Assembly: GCF_031846485.1 (NCBI RefSeq)
Contig: NZ_JAVRHQ010000022.1
Coordinates: 1 to 64,000, forward strand
DNA: 64,000 bases
Direction: 5' to 3'
Source: Autumnicola tepida
Lineage (GTDB): Bacteria; Bacteroidota; Bacteroidia; Flavobacteriales; Flavobacteriaceae
How positions within the stretch are numbered: position 1 is the stretch's first letter; each line of letters opens with the position of its first letter. Positions 16,347 to 26,170 of the stretch are shown piece by piece. The position numbers and the translations under genes are program-made. The notes below the pieces were generated by a model, which was not told where the DNA came from, searched no databases, and saw only the letters and a program-made list of their open reading frames with translations.

Positions 16347-17476
16347 GCCAGGACGGGTTTAGCGGTTTTCTTTTTTTTCTTATTCCTTCTCCCCCACCAG
16401 ATCATGCAGCCAGATACGGGCAAACCTGCAACAAACAAACTTACTGTAAAGGCAATTATTTTTCCTGCCAGCCCAAGATACTGGCCGGTGTGCAAACCGT
16501 AGTTCATTTCCTGCAATTTCAGGCCCCGACTTTTTTCTGAATATAATTTCGATTGCAGCAATTTTCCGCTGCCGGGATGAAAATAAAAATTAGACTGGTG
16601 GTCAAATTCCAGCGATTCCGGATAAGCCCCGGTTACAATTGGCTTTTCGGGAGACTGCTGCCACACGAATAGCATTCCGCTTTGAGGCATCAGGTTTTTG
16701 GTCTGCAAAAAAGCACTATCCACAGCCGCAGGGTTTAATGCCCCGGAATTGGTAATAGTTTCTGAAACCTGGTCTTCAGGACGGTCCTGCCATAAATTCC
16801 CAACCGCATAGAAGCTTTCATGCATCCATTCATAGCAAATTCCCAAACCCGTAAGCGCTATAAGCAGTGCTATAATGGAAATATAAATTCCGGTAACCCT
16901 GTGCCAGTCGTAATTTATACGCCTCCAGCGCGCGTTCCATTTTATACTGAAGTTTTTACTGATATGCTTCTTTTTTTTTGGCCACCACAGGATAATGCCG
17001 GAAATGAGCATGAGCACAAAAACAATAGTAGAAATTCCCACCACCTGTTTTCCTGTTTGCTCGGGAAGCAGAAGGTGCATGTGCAGGTCTTCAATTAAGC
17101 TGAAGAAATCTTCTTCCAGGTTCTGAACATGAACAAGCTCTGCCGAATAGGGATTAAAATACAGCTGATGCGGGACACCATTGATATTGGTAAATACCTG
17201 TGCCGGCCTTTCACGGTTTTGGTACACCACCATACTGGCATCGGCTTCAGGATAGAATTGCTTTATCTTCTGCTGAATTTCTGAAGGCTTCGCAAATTGT
17301 TTATGCTGAAGTTCAACCTTGCGCCAGTCATAAGCCAGATCTTTCAACTCATCATGAAAAACAAAAATGCAGCCGGTAAGCGCTACAATAAAAACAATAA
17401 TTCCTGAAGAAAGGCCCAGCCAGAGGTGTAGCCTGCCTATCCATTTTTTAAAGGAATGCTGTTTTTTCTTTTTCAT
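16343..17476 (-). CDS. PepSY-associated transmembrane protein (first copy)
   Basis: A 377-residue paralogue of the next gene, same layout of four helices with PepSY segments. Its N-terminus MKKKKQHSFKKWIGRLHLWLGLSSGIIVF is almost the same as the neighbour's. Conserved His are in RLHLWLG, DLHMHLL, YDWHRVTG and NYGLHTGQYLG. The ATG at 17476 is preferred to a TTG at 17482. A strong terminator lies between this gene and the TonB receptor, so expression relative to the receptor is probably reduced. The pair looks like a gene duplication that stayed in one operon. Confidence 0.85.
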   Translation of the reverse strand: MKKKKQHSFKKWIGRLHLWLGLSSGIIVFIVALTGCIFVFHDELKDLAYDWRKVELQHKQFAKPSEIQQKIKQFYPEADASMVVYQNRERPAQVFTNINGVPHQLYFNPYSAELVHVQNLEEDFFSLIEDLHMHLLLPEQTGKQVVGISTIVFVLMLISGIILWWPKKKKHISKNFSIKWNARWRRINYDWHRVTGIYISIIALLIALTGLGICYEWMHESFYAVGNLWQDRPEDQVSETITNSGALNPAAVDSAFLQTKNLMPQSGMLFVWQQSPEKPIVTGAYPESLEFDHQSNFYFHPGSGKLLQSKLYSEKSRGLKLQEMNYGLHTGQYLGLAGKIIAFTVSLFVAGLPVSGCMIWWGRRNKKKKKTAKPVLA

Positions 17477-17489
17477 CTTCAAAATAAAA

Positions 17490-17520
17490 ACCGCCGGAAA
17501 GAATTAAACTTTCCGGCGGT
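17490..17520 (-). terminator. Intrinsic terminator between the TonB receptor and PepSY genes
   Basis: Perfect 12-bp stem ACCGCCGGAAAG / CTTTCCGGCGGT with a 7-nt loop. On the minus strand it is followed by TTTTTATTTT, a full intrinsic terminator. It lies directly downstream of the receptor stop and 14 nt before the PepSY start, so it can act as an attenuator within the iron-uptake operon. Confidence 0.8.
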
Positions 17521-17536
17521 GTTCTTTAATTAAGGA

Positions 17537-20017
17537 TTAAAACTTATAAGTTAAACTTGCCAGGAAGTTCCTTGGCAGCTGCGGATTGATGGTAGACCAT
17601 CCCGCATAATATTCTTCATTCCCAATATTGTTAAGCTTCAGGTTAATGGCGAATTTTTCAACATTATAAAATACAGAAGCATTAAATACGGTGTAAGAAG
17701 GTAGGGTAAAAACTCCGCCCAACTGCCGGTTAAAGATCATGTTATCCCCGGCGTAATTTCCTCCAAAACCAATTCCGAAACCTTGCAGGCTACCCATCTG
17801 GAACTTATAGCTTGCCCACAGGTTCGCCATATCCTTAGGCCCGGCAGATTCCGGTCTTCTGCCAAGAAAATCGGTTTGGTCCGATTGGGTAAGCTCACTT
17901 TCATTATGGCTGTACCCGGCAATAATATTTAAACCATCTACGGGATTAGCGGTGATGCTGGCTTCAAATCCGCGGCTGTAAAGCTCCCCGTCCTGCACAT
18001 AATAAAAAGGCCTGCCGGTTTCCTCCATTACAATATTAGACACCTGGATATCATAATAACTAAAGGTGGCAAGAAGCCTGTTTTGCAACAAACTTAGTTT
18101 AGTTCCCACCTCCAGCTGGCTCGCGTGTTCTGGATCGAAGGTTACCGTAGTGGTTAGCCCTTCTGCGGGATCTCCCTCTTCCTGTGGGGCCACGTTGCTA
18201 AAGCCGTCCATATAATTGGCAAATATCGAAACCTTGTCCAATACCGGCTGATAAACCACTCCAAATTTAGGAGAAAGCGCCGTCTGGCTGTTGTTATCAC
18301 TTTCAAACTGGTCTATTCTCAAACTAGCCATGGCCGAAAGCGCCGGGGTGAAATTGATCACATCAGAAACGTAGGCGCTGTAAACTTCTTCCTGGGTCTG
18401 GTTGTTGTTTCTTGGGGCATTCCGCAGTAAATAGTCCACTCCCTGGCTGGAAAGAATTCCACTGTCATTATTGGTTACATAGGCCGCAGGATCATAAATC
18501 CCGTACACACTCTGGTTGATGTTCTCCAGGCTGGCATCACCAATGTAAATATTGCCGTTGCCAACATAGCCTGTGCTGTTATCGGTCACCTGGCGGTTAT
18601 AATAATCCAAACCAACAACCATGCGGTTTCTCATCCCTGCAATTTCAAAATCGCCGATGAAATTTTGCTGAAGATCGGTAGTAAGCGTGGTAGAGTTCTG
18701 GTTGTTCATATATCGGGTAAATACCACACCTTCATCAAGGTTCGTCACTTCCCCTTCAATTTCGTCCTGGCCCTGGTAAAACCTGGTGGTTTCATAGAGG
18801 TAGGAATAGTAACCTTTAGATTTGGTTGATCCACGGGAAACTGCTGTTTGCGAGGTCCATTCATCTGAAAGCTTATAGAACATTTGTCCCTGCAGGCTGA
18901 AAGTTGGGTTTTCAAGCACAAGATCGTTGCTGGTATAGGAACGTTCAGGATCGTATCCCAGTTCCCCGATATTGTTTACTCGAAGTGGCGCTCCGCGGTC
19001 TACAAAAAGCATGGCGGGATTGGTACTCTGGCCACTGTAGAATTCGGTGTTCAGGTAAAAAGAAAGTCGGTCGTTAACCTTATAACTAAGAGACGGTGCC
19101 ACAAATAATGATTTTTTAAACCCGGCATCCTGGAAGCTTTCCTCCCAGTTATAGGCGGTATTCAGGCGCAAGGCCACATCTCCCTTTTCATCTAACGGAG
19201 TGTTAACATCGGCAGTGATGCGGTTTAAACCATAACTTCCCATGGTGTAGGTAATATCCCCGCCAAAATAGCTGTAAGGTTGCTTAGTGGCGATATTAAT
19301 AAGCCCGCCGTAAGAAATAAGGCTGCTCCCGTATAGGGTTCCTGAAGGCCCTTTAATAACCTCCACCCGTTCGATATTGGCAGGATCGGGGCTTCCATTG
19401 GTCACAGCGGGAAGGCCGTTTACAAGAGTGGGCTGTACGGCAAATCCCCTTAAAGAAAAGTAACCGGCACCATCATTTCCTCTTCCGGTAGATTCCCAGA
19501 GTTTGAAGATTCCCGGCACATTTTTAAGCGCGTCATCAAAATCGGTAACCACCTGTTCCTTCATCAGTTCTGTGGTAATGGTATTATAAACCTGGGGATT
19601 TTCAATGTCCTTTAGCGGCAGTTTTGCCACATATTCACTTTTAGTGCGTGCAAATTCATTAGTATTGGCATTTGCACGAAGCACTACTTCTCCCAGCTGT
19701 TCTTCTTTACTATTAAGGATAATATTGGGAACGGTGGTGGTTCTGCCATTTTGTACTGAAACCGCTATTTCTTTGGTTTGGTAACCCACATAAGAAATTC
19801 TAAGGGTGTAATTGCCACCCGGAATATTGCGAAGTACGAATTCACCATCATCTTCAGATTCTGTTCCAATGCTGGTTCCTTCAATGTCAATATTGGCATT
19901 AGAGACGGCCGCTCTGTTGTTATTGATGATTTTCCCGCGCAGGCTTCCGTTACTTTGGGCGAGGCCTTGTTGCACTACTGCCAACAGAAGCATTAGCAGA
20001 AAATATTTTTGATTCAT
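17537..20017 (-). CDS. TonB-dependent siderophore receptor with carboxypeptidase-like N-terminal domain
   Basis: An 826-residue outer-membrane receptor. Signal peptide (about 1-20, ending GLAQ), carboxypeptidase-regulatory-like domain (about 22-105, GSLRGKIINNNRAAVSNANIDIEG), plug domain (about 130-240, with VTDFDDALKNVPGIFKLWESTGRG and IERVEVIKGPSGTLYG) and a 22-strand barrel ending in ...RNFLASLTYKF with a terminal aromatic. The plug resembles FhuE/FpvA-type ferric-siderophore receptors. The two following PepSY genes support iron uptake with reduction of the ligand. No sigma/anti-sigma pair is adjacent and no Fur box was identified by eye. Confidence 0.92.
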   Translation of the reverse strand: MNQKYFLLMLLLAVVQQGLAQSNGSLRGKIINNNRAAVSNANIDIEGTSIGTESEDDGEFVLRNIPGGNYTLRISYVGYQTKEIAVSVQNGRTTTVPNIILNSKEEQLGEVVLRANANTNEFARTKSEYVAKLPLKDIENPQVYNTITTELMKEQVVTDFDDALKNVPGIFKLWESTGRGNDGAGYFSLRGFAVQPTLVNGLPAVTNGSPDPANIERVEVIKGPSGTLYGSSLISYGGLINIATKQPYSYFGGDITYTMGSYGLNRITADVNTPLDEKGDVALRLNTAYNWEESFQDAGFKKSLFVAPSLSYKVNDRLSFYLNTEFYSGQSTNPAMLFVDRGAPLRVNNIGELGYDPERSYTSNDLVLENPTFSLQGQMFYKLSDEWTSQTAVSRGSTKSKGYYSYLYETTRFYQGQDEIEGEVTNLDEGVVFTRYMNNQNSTTLTTDLQQNFIGDFEIAGMRNRMVVGLDYYNRQVTDNSTGYVGNGNIYIGDASLENINQSVYGIYDPAAYVTNNDSGILSSQGVDYLLRNAPRNNNQTQEEVYSAYVSDVINFTPALSAMASLRIDQFESDNNSQTALSPKFGVVYQPVLDKVSIFANYMDGFSNVAPQEEGDPAEGLTTTVTFDPEHASQLEVGTKLSLLQNRLLATFSYYDIQVSNIVMEETGRPFYYVQDGELYSRGFEASITANPVDGLNIIAGYSHNESELTQSDQTDFLGRRPESAGPKDMANLWASYKFQMGSLQGFGIGFGGNYAGDNMIFNRQLGGVFTLPSYTVFNASVFYNVEKFAINLKLNNIGNEEYYAGWSTINPQLPRNFLASLTYKF

Positions 20018-20235
20018 AGTAGTAGTATTTATTTAGACTTGTTTTAAATAACATGGCAAATGTAATAAGGGAACTTCAGAAAAAAAAGCTTATTTATATT
20101 TAATATAAATAAAAAGAAGAAAAATTATTTCAACCACAACTGCCTCAGAAGCTTAGATTCGCTCCCTATTTATACTCGTTATCGCCCCACTTATAAAATT
20201 GATATGGAATTAACACCTGCACAACTTTAATACAA

Positions 20236-20243
20236 TATCTTTG
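20236..20243 (+). promoter_or_regulatory. Putative -7 element before the HAD hydrolase
   Basis: TATCTTTG matches TAnnTTTG, 19 nt before the ATG at 20263. No -33 TTG at the expected spacing was seen, so this is a partial promoter match. Confidence 0.4.
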
Positions 20244-20262
20244 CGCCTTAAATTTCAAGGCT

Positions 20263-21072
20263 ATGATCAAGTTAATTGTTACCGATATGGATGGAACCCT
20301 GCTGAATGACCAGCATGAGTTGCACCCCGATTTCTGGAAAACCGAAGAAGCACTTAATGAAAAAGGCATTATGTTTTCTGTTGCCAGCGGCCGACAATTT
20401 TATAACCTGGAGTCGAAATTTGAAAAAATTAAGGACCGGATGCTCTTTTTTGCTGAAAACGGTACTCATGTGGTCCATAAAGGCAAAGAATTATATGTGA
20501 ATCCACTGGAGAGAGAAGCAGCAATGGAATTTATTGAGATAGGCAGAAATATTGAAGGTGCACATCTGGTGCTTTGCGGAAAAACTTCTGCTTATGTTGA
20601 AAGCGACGATGAAGAGTTTATAGGTGAAATTCAGAAGTATTATAAACGCCTAAAGAAAGTAGATGACCTGAAAAAAGTTGAGGATACGGTACTAAAAGTA
20701 ACTATTTGTGACTTTAAAGGTGTGGAAGAACACACTTACCCACATTACAAAAAATTTCAGGATGAATATAAAGTAGCCGTGGCTGCGCGAATATTTCTGG
20801 ATATTACCGCCTTTACCGCCAATAAGGGAAATGCCATAGAAGGAGTTCAGAAAGAGCTGAATATTTCACCGGAAGAGACTCTTGTATTTGGAGATTACCT
20901 AAATGACCTGGAAATGATGCAAAAGGCTAAATACAGCTACGCGATGAAAAACGCTCACCCTGAGATTATCAGTGCCAGCAAATACACTACCAGCCACGAC
21001 AACAATGAAAACGGCGTGCTTAAAACCATAGAAGAGCTGGGTTTGTTAAATAGTGAAATGAAGCAGGCATAA
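20263..21072 (+). CDS. Cof-type HAD-IIB family phosphatase
   Basis: A 269-residue cytoplasmic hydrolase. The HAD motif I is DMDGTLLND at residues 8-16, motif II is the Ser in SVASGRQF, and motif IV is VFGDYLNDLEMM. The cap is of the IIB type. Family members dephosphorylate sugar phosphates, pyridoxal phosphate or flavin mononucleotide; which one applies cannot be told. The gene stands alone between the receptor (divergent) and a convergent secreted-protein gene. Confidence 0.9.
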   Translation: MIKLIVTDMDGTLLNDQHELHPDFWKTEEALNEKGIMFSVASGRQFYNLESKFEKIKDRMLFFAENGTHVVHKGKELYVNPLEREAAMEFIEIGRNIEGAHLVLCGKTSAYVESDDEEFIGEIQKYYKRLKKVDDLKKVEDTVLKVTICDFKGVEEHTYPHYKKFQDEYKVAVAARIFLDITAFTANKGNAIEGVQKELNISPEETLVFGDYLNDLEMMQKAKYSYAMKNAHPEIISASKYTTSHDNNENGVLKTIEELGLLNSEMKQA

Positions 21073-21131
21073 ACAACCGCCGCTGAAAAAAAGACCCCGG
21101 CTACTACTGCCTGGTAGAATATTCAACCCGG

Positions 21132-21899
21132 TTATTTTACTATAACATTTGTTTTAGCCAGGCCGCTGTTTCCGGTCACTGGATCAAAGGCGTAAACCAT
21201 TATTTCATAAACTCCGGAATTAAGCCTTGTTTCTGCAAAAAATGTACTGGATTTTTCTCCAACTTTAAGAGGAATATCCTTCACCTGATTTCCACTGCTG
21301 CTAATCACCGCTTTTATTTCATACTGGTTCGCATTCCATATCCCTCCATCGGTAATTGGGCAGCCACACATCATAACAATATTTGCTTTTATTTCAACCG
21401 GTTTTGCCGCGGAAACAGCCTCGTGGGTTTGCGGGGAGAGAATATCTACCACAAATCCCGGGAATTCAAGCACGATGCCGTCCCCTGTAATGTTTTTGCC
21501 CGGAAGAAGCCAGAGTTGCGTTGAAGAAGTGATGGCGGCCTGCTTGCTATTAAGGGGAGCATAGCCTTCAACAGTTACAAAAACAGGTTTTTCCAATTCC
21601 AGGCTCGTGGTAAAAGCTGCTGTACCTTCTTCACTTATTGGCTTGTTCCGTTCATGGGCCTGCTTCATTATTTTTGAAGTGTTCCCGGTGCCGCCTTCGG
21701 TAATTCCTTCAGCTAAAATCTTGCCTGTTCCTGCGTTCCTGATAACAATCCTGGCGCCGCCCATAGAAGTACCGAGAAATTTGGCATCTTTGGCTTTGGC
21801 CCTTACAGTTATGAAGGTCTCCTGCGCCTTAACGCCCGCAACAAAGGCAAAAAATAAAATCAGTGATGCAATACCCGATATTGTTCTGAAACTTTTCAT
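21132..21899 (-). CDS. Secreted protein of unknown function
   Basis: 255 residues with a signal peptide (ending VAGVKAQ). The rest is predicted beta-rich, as in tandem Ig-like folds: segment ETFITVRAKAKDAKFLGTSM, a DILSPQTHEAVSAAKPVEIKANI stretch like a cadherin/Ig domain, and a C-terminal part typical of extracellular beta-sandwich modules. Two Cys (MMCGCPIT) are close together near residue 180 and could bind a metal or form a disulfide. No catalytic motif is recognised. The next gene on the same strand is an L,D-transpeptidase, in the upstream position. Confidence 0.7.
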   Translation of the reverse strand: MKSFRTISGIASLILFFAFVAGVKAQETFITVRAKAKDAKFLGTSMGGARIVIRNAGTGKILAEGITEGGTGNTSKIMKQAHERNKPISEEGTAAFTTSLELEKPVFVTVEGYAPLNSKQAAITSSTQLWLLPGKNITGDGIVLEFPGFVVDILSPQTHEAVSAAKPVEIKANIVMMCGCPITDGGIWNANQYEIKAVISSSGNQVKDIPLKVGEKSSTFFAETRLNSGVYEIMVYAFDPVTGNSGLAKTNVIVK

Positions 21900-21931
21900 T
21901 TTAAAATTTTCAGCTAAGATAAAAAGGAATT

Positions 21932-22870
21932 TTAAGAGGCTAATTCCGTTTCCGGAATTTCCGCTTCTTCCTTCTGCCTGAAGTTACGTGGATCTTCTTT
22001 ATATTGCTCTACATAGTCCTTCAGGGTTTGTAATTCTTCATCAGTCAAATCGTCTGCCTTAAAATCATCAGCCAGGTTTAACCATGGCGCGGGAGCATCA
22101 AAATCATATTCTCCAAAAACCATGAAGGGCGTCCCGTTATGTTTAATTGTGTCATTTTCTAACTGCCACATATCTGCCCAATCGTAGATAAATTTAGCGT
22201 CATCCATTTTTAAACGAACACAGGCGTGGCTGGCAGGAAAGCCGGGCATATTATACTGGTGTACTCCTACTCCTTCAAAATTGAGAAAATTAAAATAGTA
22301 TGGCAATATCCAGGCATCATTCACAGTACTCACCTTTCTTTTAGCTTTATAATTGCCATAATGAAGTCCGTTTGGCGTGGGTGTGGATTTCTTTCCGGAG
22401 CTCACCGGCCCCCAATGGATGAGCTTGCCCGATTCATATAATGCAAAACCCTGAATTCTTTGCGCAATAAGCACCGCTTTAGGAATAGAATCCAAAAGAG
22501 GAAGTTCCTTTGGAAAAGGGCTGTAAATCAGAAAATCCTGGCTTATAGTATCAGGTATAATAACAGGAATCCCTGGCTGAACGCGATATTCTTCAATACG
22601 GTTAAGCGCAAAAATTGTTGCCCTTTCGTCCTTATTATATCGTACCTTAAGAGTATCCAGGGCTTCCAGTGTTTTTAAAGAATCTAAACTGTAGCTGATG
22701 GCCAACCTTTTTTCTTTTATTGGCTCTGCTCTCTTTGGTGTGGACATGATAGTATCTGAAACCTGATTTTTTTCCAGTGGTTGCTCTACCTTTTCCATGT
22801 CGTTGGAACAGGAAAATCCCGTCAGCGAAAGAATTAAAAGTGTGACAAATGGCCAATTTTTGAATTGCAT
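21932..22870 (-). CDS. L,D-transpeptidase (YkuD) lipoprotein
   Basis: A peptidoglycan cross-linking or protein-attaching enzyme of the periplasm. The 312-residue product has a lipoprotein signal (LILSLTGFSCSND, lipid-modified Cys in FSC). The catalytic block is seen as GVHQYNMPGFPASHACVRL, with the essential Cys in SHACVR. The YkuD domain covers about residues 110-255, with a C-terminal acidic tail. The ATG at 22870 gives a cleaner signal peptide than the one at 22885. It lies 33 nt upstream of the secreted beta-rich gene and could be cotranscribed with it. Confidence 0.85.
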   Translation of the reverse strand: MQFKNWPFVTLLILSLTGFSCSNDMEKVEQPLEKNQVSDTIMSTPKRAEPIKEKRLAISYSLDSLKTLEALDTLKVRYNKDERATIFALNRIEEYRVQPGIPVIIPDTISQDFLIYSPFPKELPLLDSIPKAVLIAQRIQGFALYESGKLIHWGPVSSGKKSTPTPNGLHYGNYKAKRKVSTVNDAWILPYYFNFLNFEGVGVHQYNMPGFPASHACVRLKMDDAKFIYDWADMWQLENDTIKHNGTPFMVFGEYDFDAPAPWLNLADDFKADDLTDEELQTLKDYVEQYKEDPRNFRQKEEAEIPETELAS

Positions 22871-23044
22871 TGAGTAGTAGGACAAAATGATTTCCGGTTA
22901 ATTAATAGATGAACAAAATTACTTTACTACCTCTTCGCTTTCAGCCAAGAAATCGTTAATAATTTGTTGCTTTTACCCTAAAAAATTTTGTGGTAGTAAC
23001 ATTCACTTAAATTCTTTAACTTACTGAACCTAAAATTTAAGGCT

Positions 23045-24127
23045 ATGGAAAACAGGCGGACTTTTATAAAAAAATCGGGATTATTCCTGGCAGCTGCTAC
23101 GCTGCCTTACCCGGGATTGCTTGCAGCTCAACCTGCAAAAAAACTTGGAGTGGCACTGGTGGGACTTGGCTATTACAGCACAAACCTTCTCGCTCCGGCA
23201 CTGCAGAAAACAGATTACTGTGAATTAAGAGGTATTGTAACCGGCAGCCCGGAGAAAATTCCGAAGTGGCAAAAACAATATGGCATTAAAGACGCTAACG
23301 TTTACAATTATGAAAATATGGATAGCATCGCCAACAACAATGATATTGATGTTATTTACGTTGTGCTTCCCAATAGCATGCATGCGGAATATGCCATTAA
23401 AGCTGCTAACGCGGGAAAACATGTCTGGTGCGAAAAACCCATGGCGAAAACCGCAGAAGAATGCCGTTCTATAATTGATGCCTGCAACAAAAACAAAGTT
23501 AAGCTTTCTATAGGTTACAGGATGCAACATGAGGCAAACACCCAAACTATTATGAAATGGGCAGAAACCAAACCTTTTGGGGCAATTAAGGGATTAAAAG
23601 CCAATGCTGGTTTTTATGGAACAAATATTAGCCCCTGGCGGCTGGATAAAGAAATGGGCGGCGGTGCCATGTACGATATGGGCGTATATTCTTTAAACGG
23701 CGCCAGGTATTCTACCGGAATGGAGCCTGTTGCGGTGAGTGCCACCCAAACAACCAGCCGGCCGGAAATGTTTGATGAAGTAGATGAAACCACCATTTTC
23801 ACCCTTGAATTTCCGGAAGGCATCACCGCACACTGCCGTACCAGTTTTGGAGAGAACATGAACCGGCTGGATATTAACTGCGCCAACGGCGGCTACTATC
23901 TGGACCCGTTCCAGGCATATTCGGGGGTTAAAGGCAGGGCGAGTGATGGAACGATTCTGGAACCCTTTGGGAAAAACCAGCAGGCGGTGCAAATGGATGA
24001 TGATGCCCTGGCTATTATTAACAACCGCCCTGTACTTGTTCCCGGGGAAGAAGGTTTAAAGGATATTGTTATTGTGGAAAAAATTTATGAATCTGCCAGT
24101 AAAGACGGGCAGAGATTGAGCCTTTAG
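23045..24127 (+). CDS. Gfo/Idh/MocA-family oxidoreductase, exported
   Basis: A 360-residue NAD(P)-dependent sugar dehydrogenase-like protein. The N-terminus ENRRTFIKKSGLFLAAATLPYPGLLAAQ is a twin-arginine-like signal. The Rossmann motif GVALVGLGYYSTNLLAPAL follows, then the family motif CEKPMAKTAEEC with the catalytic Lys. The C-terminal domain includes GGGAMYDMGVYSLNGARY. It resembles glucose-fructose oxidoreductase, but the substrate cannot be told. It is alone between divergent/convergent neighbours. Confidence 0.9.
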   Translation: MENRRTFIKKSGLFLAAATLPYPGLLAAQPAKKLGVALVGLGYYSTNLLAPALQKTDYCELRGIVTGSPEKIPKWQKQYGIKDANVYNYENMDSIANNNDIDVIYVVLPNSMHAEYAIKAANAGKHVWCEKPMAKTAEECRSIIDACNKNKVKLSIGYRMQHEANTQTIMKWAETKPFGAIKGLKANAGFYGTNISPWRLDKEMGGGAMYDMGVYSLNGARYSTGMEPVAVSATQTTSRPEMFDEVDETTIFTLEFPEGITAHCRTSFGENMNRLDINCANGGYYLDPFQAYSGVKGRASDGTILEPFGKNQQAVQMDDDALAIINNRPVLVPGEEGLKDIVIVEKIYESASKDGQRLSL

Positions 24128-24154
24128 AATATCTAATCTTTCATAATTAAGAGC

Positions 24155-25258
24155 CTATAACGGAATTTCTATAATGGTTTCGACACCCCGCTGATTTTCC
24201 CTGTTCCGGATTTCGAAGTGATAATCTTTGCCGTACAGGTTCTTCAACCTGTCATCAATATTCCTCAGCCCTACCCCTTTTTCCATTAACTGCGCATGGG
24301 TTTCAGTTATTGAAGCCCCGTTATTGGTTATTTTCAGGATAAACTTTTTTTGTTCGCTGAAAACGGCAATATTGATGTGAAGATCTGTATGGTCGTAGGA
24401 GTAACCGTGTTTAATGGAGTTTTCTATTAAAGGCTGCAACAGCAAAGCGGGTACTTTTTTATACCGGAACGATTCTTCAATTTCTTTAGTGATGTTTAGA
24501 TGATCTGAAAATCTTACGTGCAGAATATTAAGATAATACTCCAGGATACGCAGTTCTTCATCTAATATGATCACATTGCTATCGCTTTTATATAGAATTT
24601 CCCGTAAGAAATCGCTTAAATCGGCAATAGTATCTTTGGCTTTGCCTGCATCCACATCTGTTAAAACTGAAATAGAATTAAGGGTATTAAAAAGAAAATG
24701 TGGTTGTAGTTGGGAAGATAGCATTCTCATACGGGCATTTACAATCTGGCTTTCCAGTTTAATATGTCTTTTTTCAGCCTGCTTAACCTGCTTAAGGTAG
24801 TAGTAGGTGTAGACAATAAACACCATTGCAAAATAGATAAGGAAATTTAAATCGATAACAAACATGAAGGCATACACGCTTTCCCTAAAATCGTACTCTG
24901 CCAGGGTTTGCTGCCCGGTTAAGATGGTATAAAAATCGAGCACAAGGCGAATTACCATCCCTATTAAAATGGATAATATTGTATGAAAAGTAATAATCCT
25001 GACCCAGGAGTAATTCTTATTTAAAAATCGTTTGGTACTTATCGCTATAATGGTCATGTAGCTTACCACAATAATATAATCCAGTAAAATATTATGAATA
25101 AGAAAGGAACCCCAGGAAAAATACTGGTCATGCAGCACAACTGCTTGCATGTAAGCTACTTTGGCAATTAGGACAATATCAAATAACAGATAAAAACCTG
25201 CCAGAAGCAGGACGAGTTTAATATCTATGTATTTCTTGCGGATTGTAGTGATAGTCAT
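24155..25258 (-). CDS. LytS-type sensor histidine kinase
   Basis: A 367-residue membrane kinase with four N-terminal membrane helices within the first 155 residues. A coiled segment leads to the HisKA_7TM/His_kinase motif QLQPHFLFNTLNSISVL. The ATP-binding end has LLQPLIENSIKHGYSYD and GVGLRNIDDRLKNLYG. It pairs with the LytTR regulator directly upstream: the regulator stop and the kinase start are adjacent (25258/25259), so both are translated from one message. The signal is unknown. Such pairs control cell-surface or stress genes in Bacteroidota. Confidence 0.92.
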   Translation of the reverse strand: MTITTIRKKYIDIKLVLLLAGFYLLFDIVLIAKVAYMQAVVLHDQYFSWGSFLIHNILLDYIIVVSYMTIIAISTKRFLNKNYSWVRIITFHTILSILIGMVIRLVLDFYTILTGQQTLAEYDFRESVYAFMFVIDLNFLIYFAMVFIVYTYYYLKQVKQAEKRHIKLESQIVNARMRMLSSQLQPHFLFNTLNSISVLTDVDAGKAKDTIADLSDFLREILYKSDSNVIILDEELRILEYYLNILHVRFSDHLNITKEIEESFRYKKVPALLLQPLIENSIKHGYSYDHTDLHINIAVFSEQKKFILKITNNGASITETHAQLMEKGVGLRNIDDRLKNLYGKDYHFEIRNRENQRGVETIIEIPL

Positions 25259-26023
25259 TTAAATTCCAATTTTTTCCAAAAATTCTTCCTTATGGGACTT
25301 GCTTACCCGCAGGAGTTTGTCGTCAATCATCCTGGCATCAATTTCAGAAAATTCAGAATGAACAATTTCCTGTATATATTCCAGGTTAATAATACTGGAC
25401 CTGTGAATACGTAAAAAGCTATCGCTATCCAGGTTTTCAGCCAAAGTATTAAGGGATTCCCTTAAAAGGTACTTATTATTATCAGTATAAATTTCAGCAT
25501 AATAGCCCGAAGCCAGGATGTAAAGAATTTTATGCGGGTCGATAAGCGCTGTTTTATTGCCCTGTTTAATGGCTATTTTATTGGCGCTTTTAAGGTTTGA
25601 AGAAGATTTGGTATAGGTATGGAACAATTCCATCATGCGTTTTTCAAAATGCAAATCTGCTTCTGTTTTTGTGGTTTTCAGGATTTTATCGATTGTTTTA
25701 AAGAACCGCTGATCTTTAAATGGCTTCAGCAGGAAATCAAAAGCCTCCACATCAAAAGCTTTTAAAGCATAATTATCGTAAGCAGTCACAAAGATTACAA
25801 TGGGCTTAGGCTTAATTTCCACTTTTTGCAAAACTTCAAACCCATTCATGTCCTTCATGCTGATATCCAGAAAAACAAGTTCGGGTTTAAGGGAATTAAT
25901 TTCTGCTATAGCCGTTTGCCCGTTGGTACATTCTCCTATGATTTTAATTTCGCTCACCTCTTCCAGAAGATTCACAATCCTTCTTCTGGCAAGTTCTTCG
26001 TCGTCAACAATAAGTGCTCTCAT
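25259..26023 (-). CDS. LytTR response regulator
   Basis: 254 residues: receiver domain at 1-118 with the phospho-acceptor Asp in LVFLDISMKD and the Lys in LLKPF, and a LytTR DNA-binding domain at about 150-250 (IAIKQGNKTALIDPHKILYI...LRIHRSSIINLEYIQEI). It is transcribed first, with its partner kinase immediately after. Its DNA targets are unknown; LytTR proteins usually bind paired direct repeats. Confidence 0.93.
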   Translation of the reverse strand: MRALIVDDEELARRRIVNLLEEVSEIKIIGECTNGQTAIAEINSLKPELVFLDISMKDMNGFEVLQKVEIKPKPIVIFVTAYDNYALKAFDVEAFDFLLKPFKDQRFFKTIDKILKTTKTEADLHFEKRMMELFHTYTKSSSNLKSANKIAIKQGNKTALIDPHKILYILASGYYAEIYTDNNKYLLRESLNTLAENLDSDSFLRIHRSSIINLEYIQEIVHSEFSEIDARMIDDKLLRVSKSHKEEFLEKIGI

Positions 26024-26113
26024 AAAATACTAATCCTGAAAGGTTTATTTTACTAATTTCAATATTTTCCAATTAAAATAACCGTTTATTATCTAAAATC
26101 TGAACCTAAAAAA

Positions 26114-26138
26114 GCTACCGGAAAAAAATTCCGGTAGC
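26114..26138 (-). terminator. Intrinsic terminator of the secreted-protein gene
   Basis: Perfect 10-bp stem GCTACCGGAA / TTCCGGTAGC with a 5-nt loop. On the minus strand it is followed by TTTTTT. It ends the gene at 26171-26734. Confidence 0.75.
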
Positions 26139-26170
26139 GCTTATAAGATTGAATTTAGTAATTAAGATTT

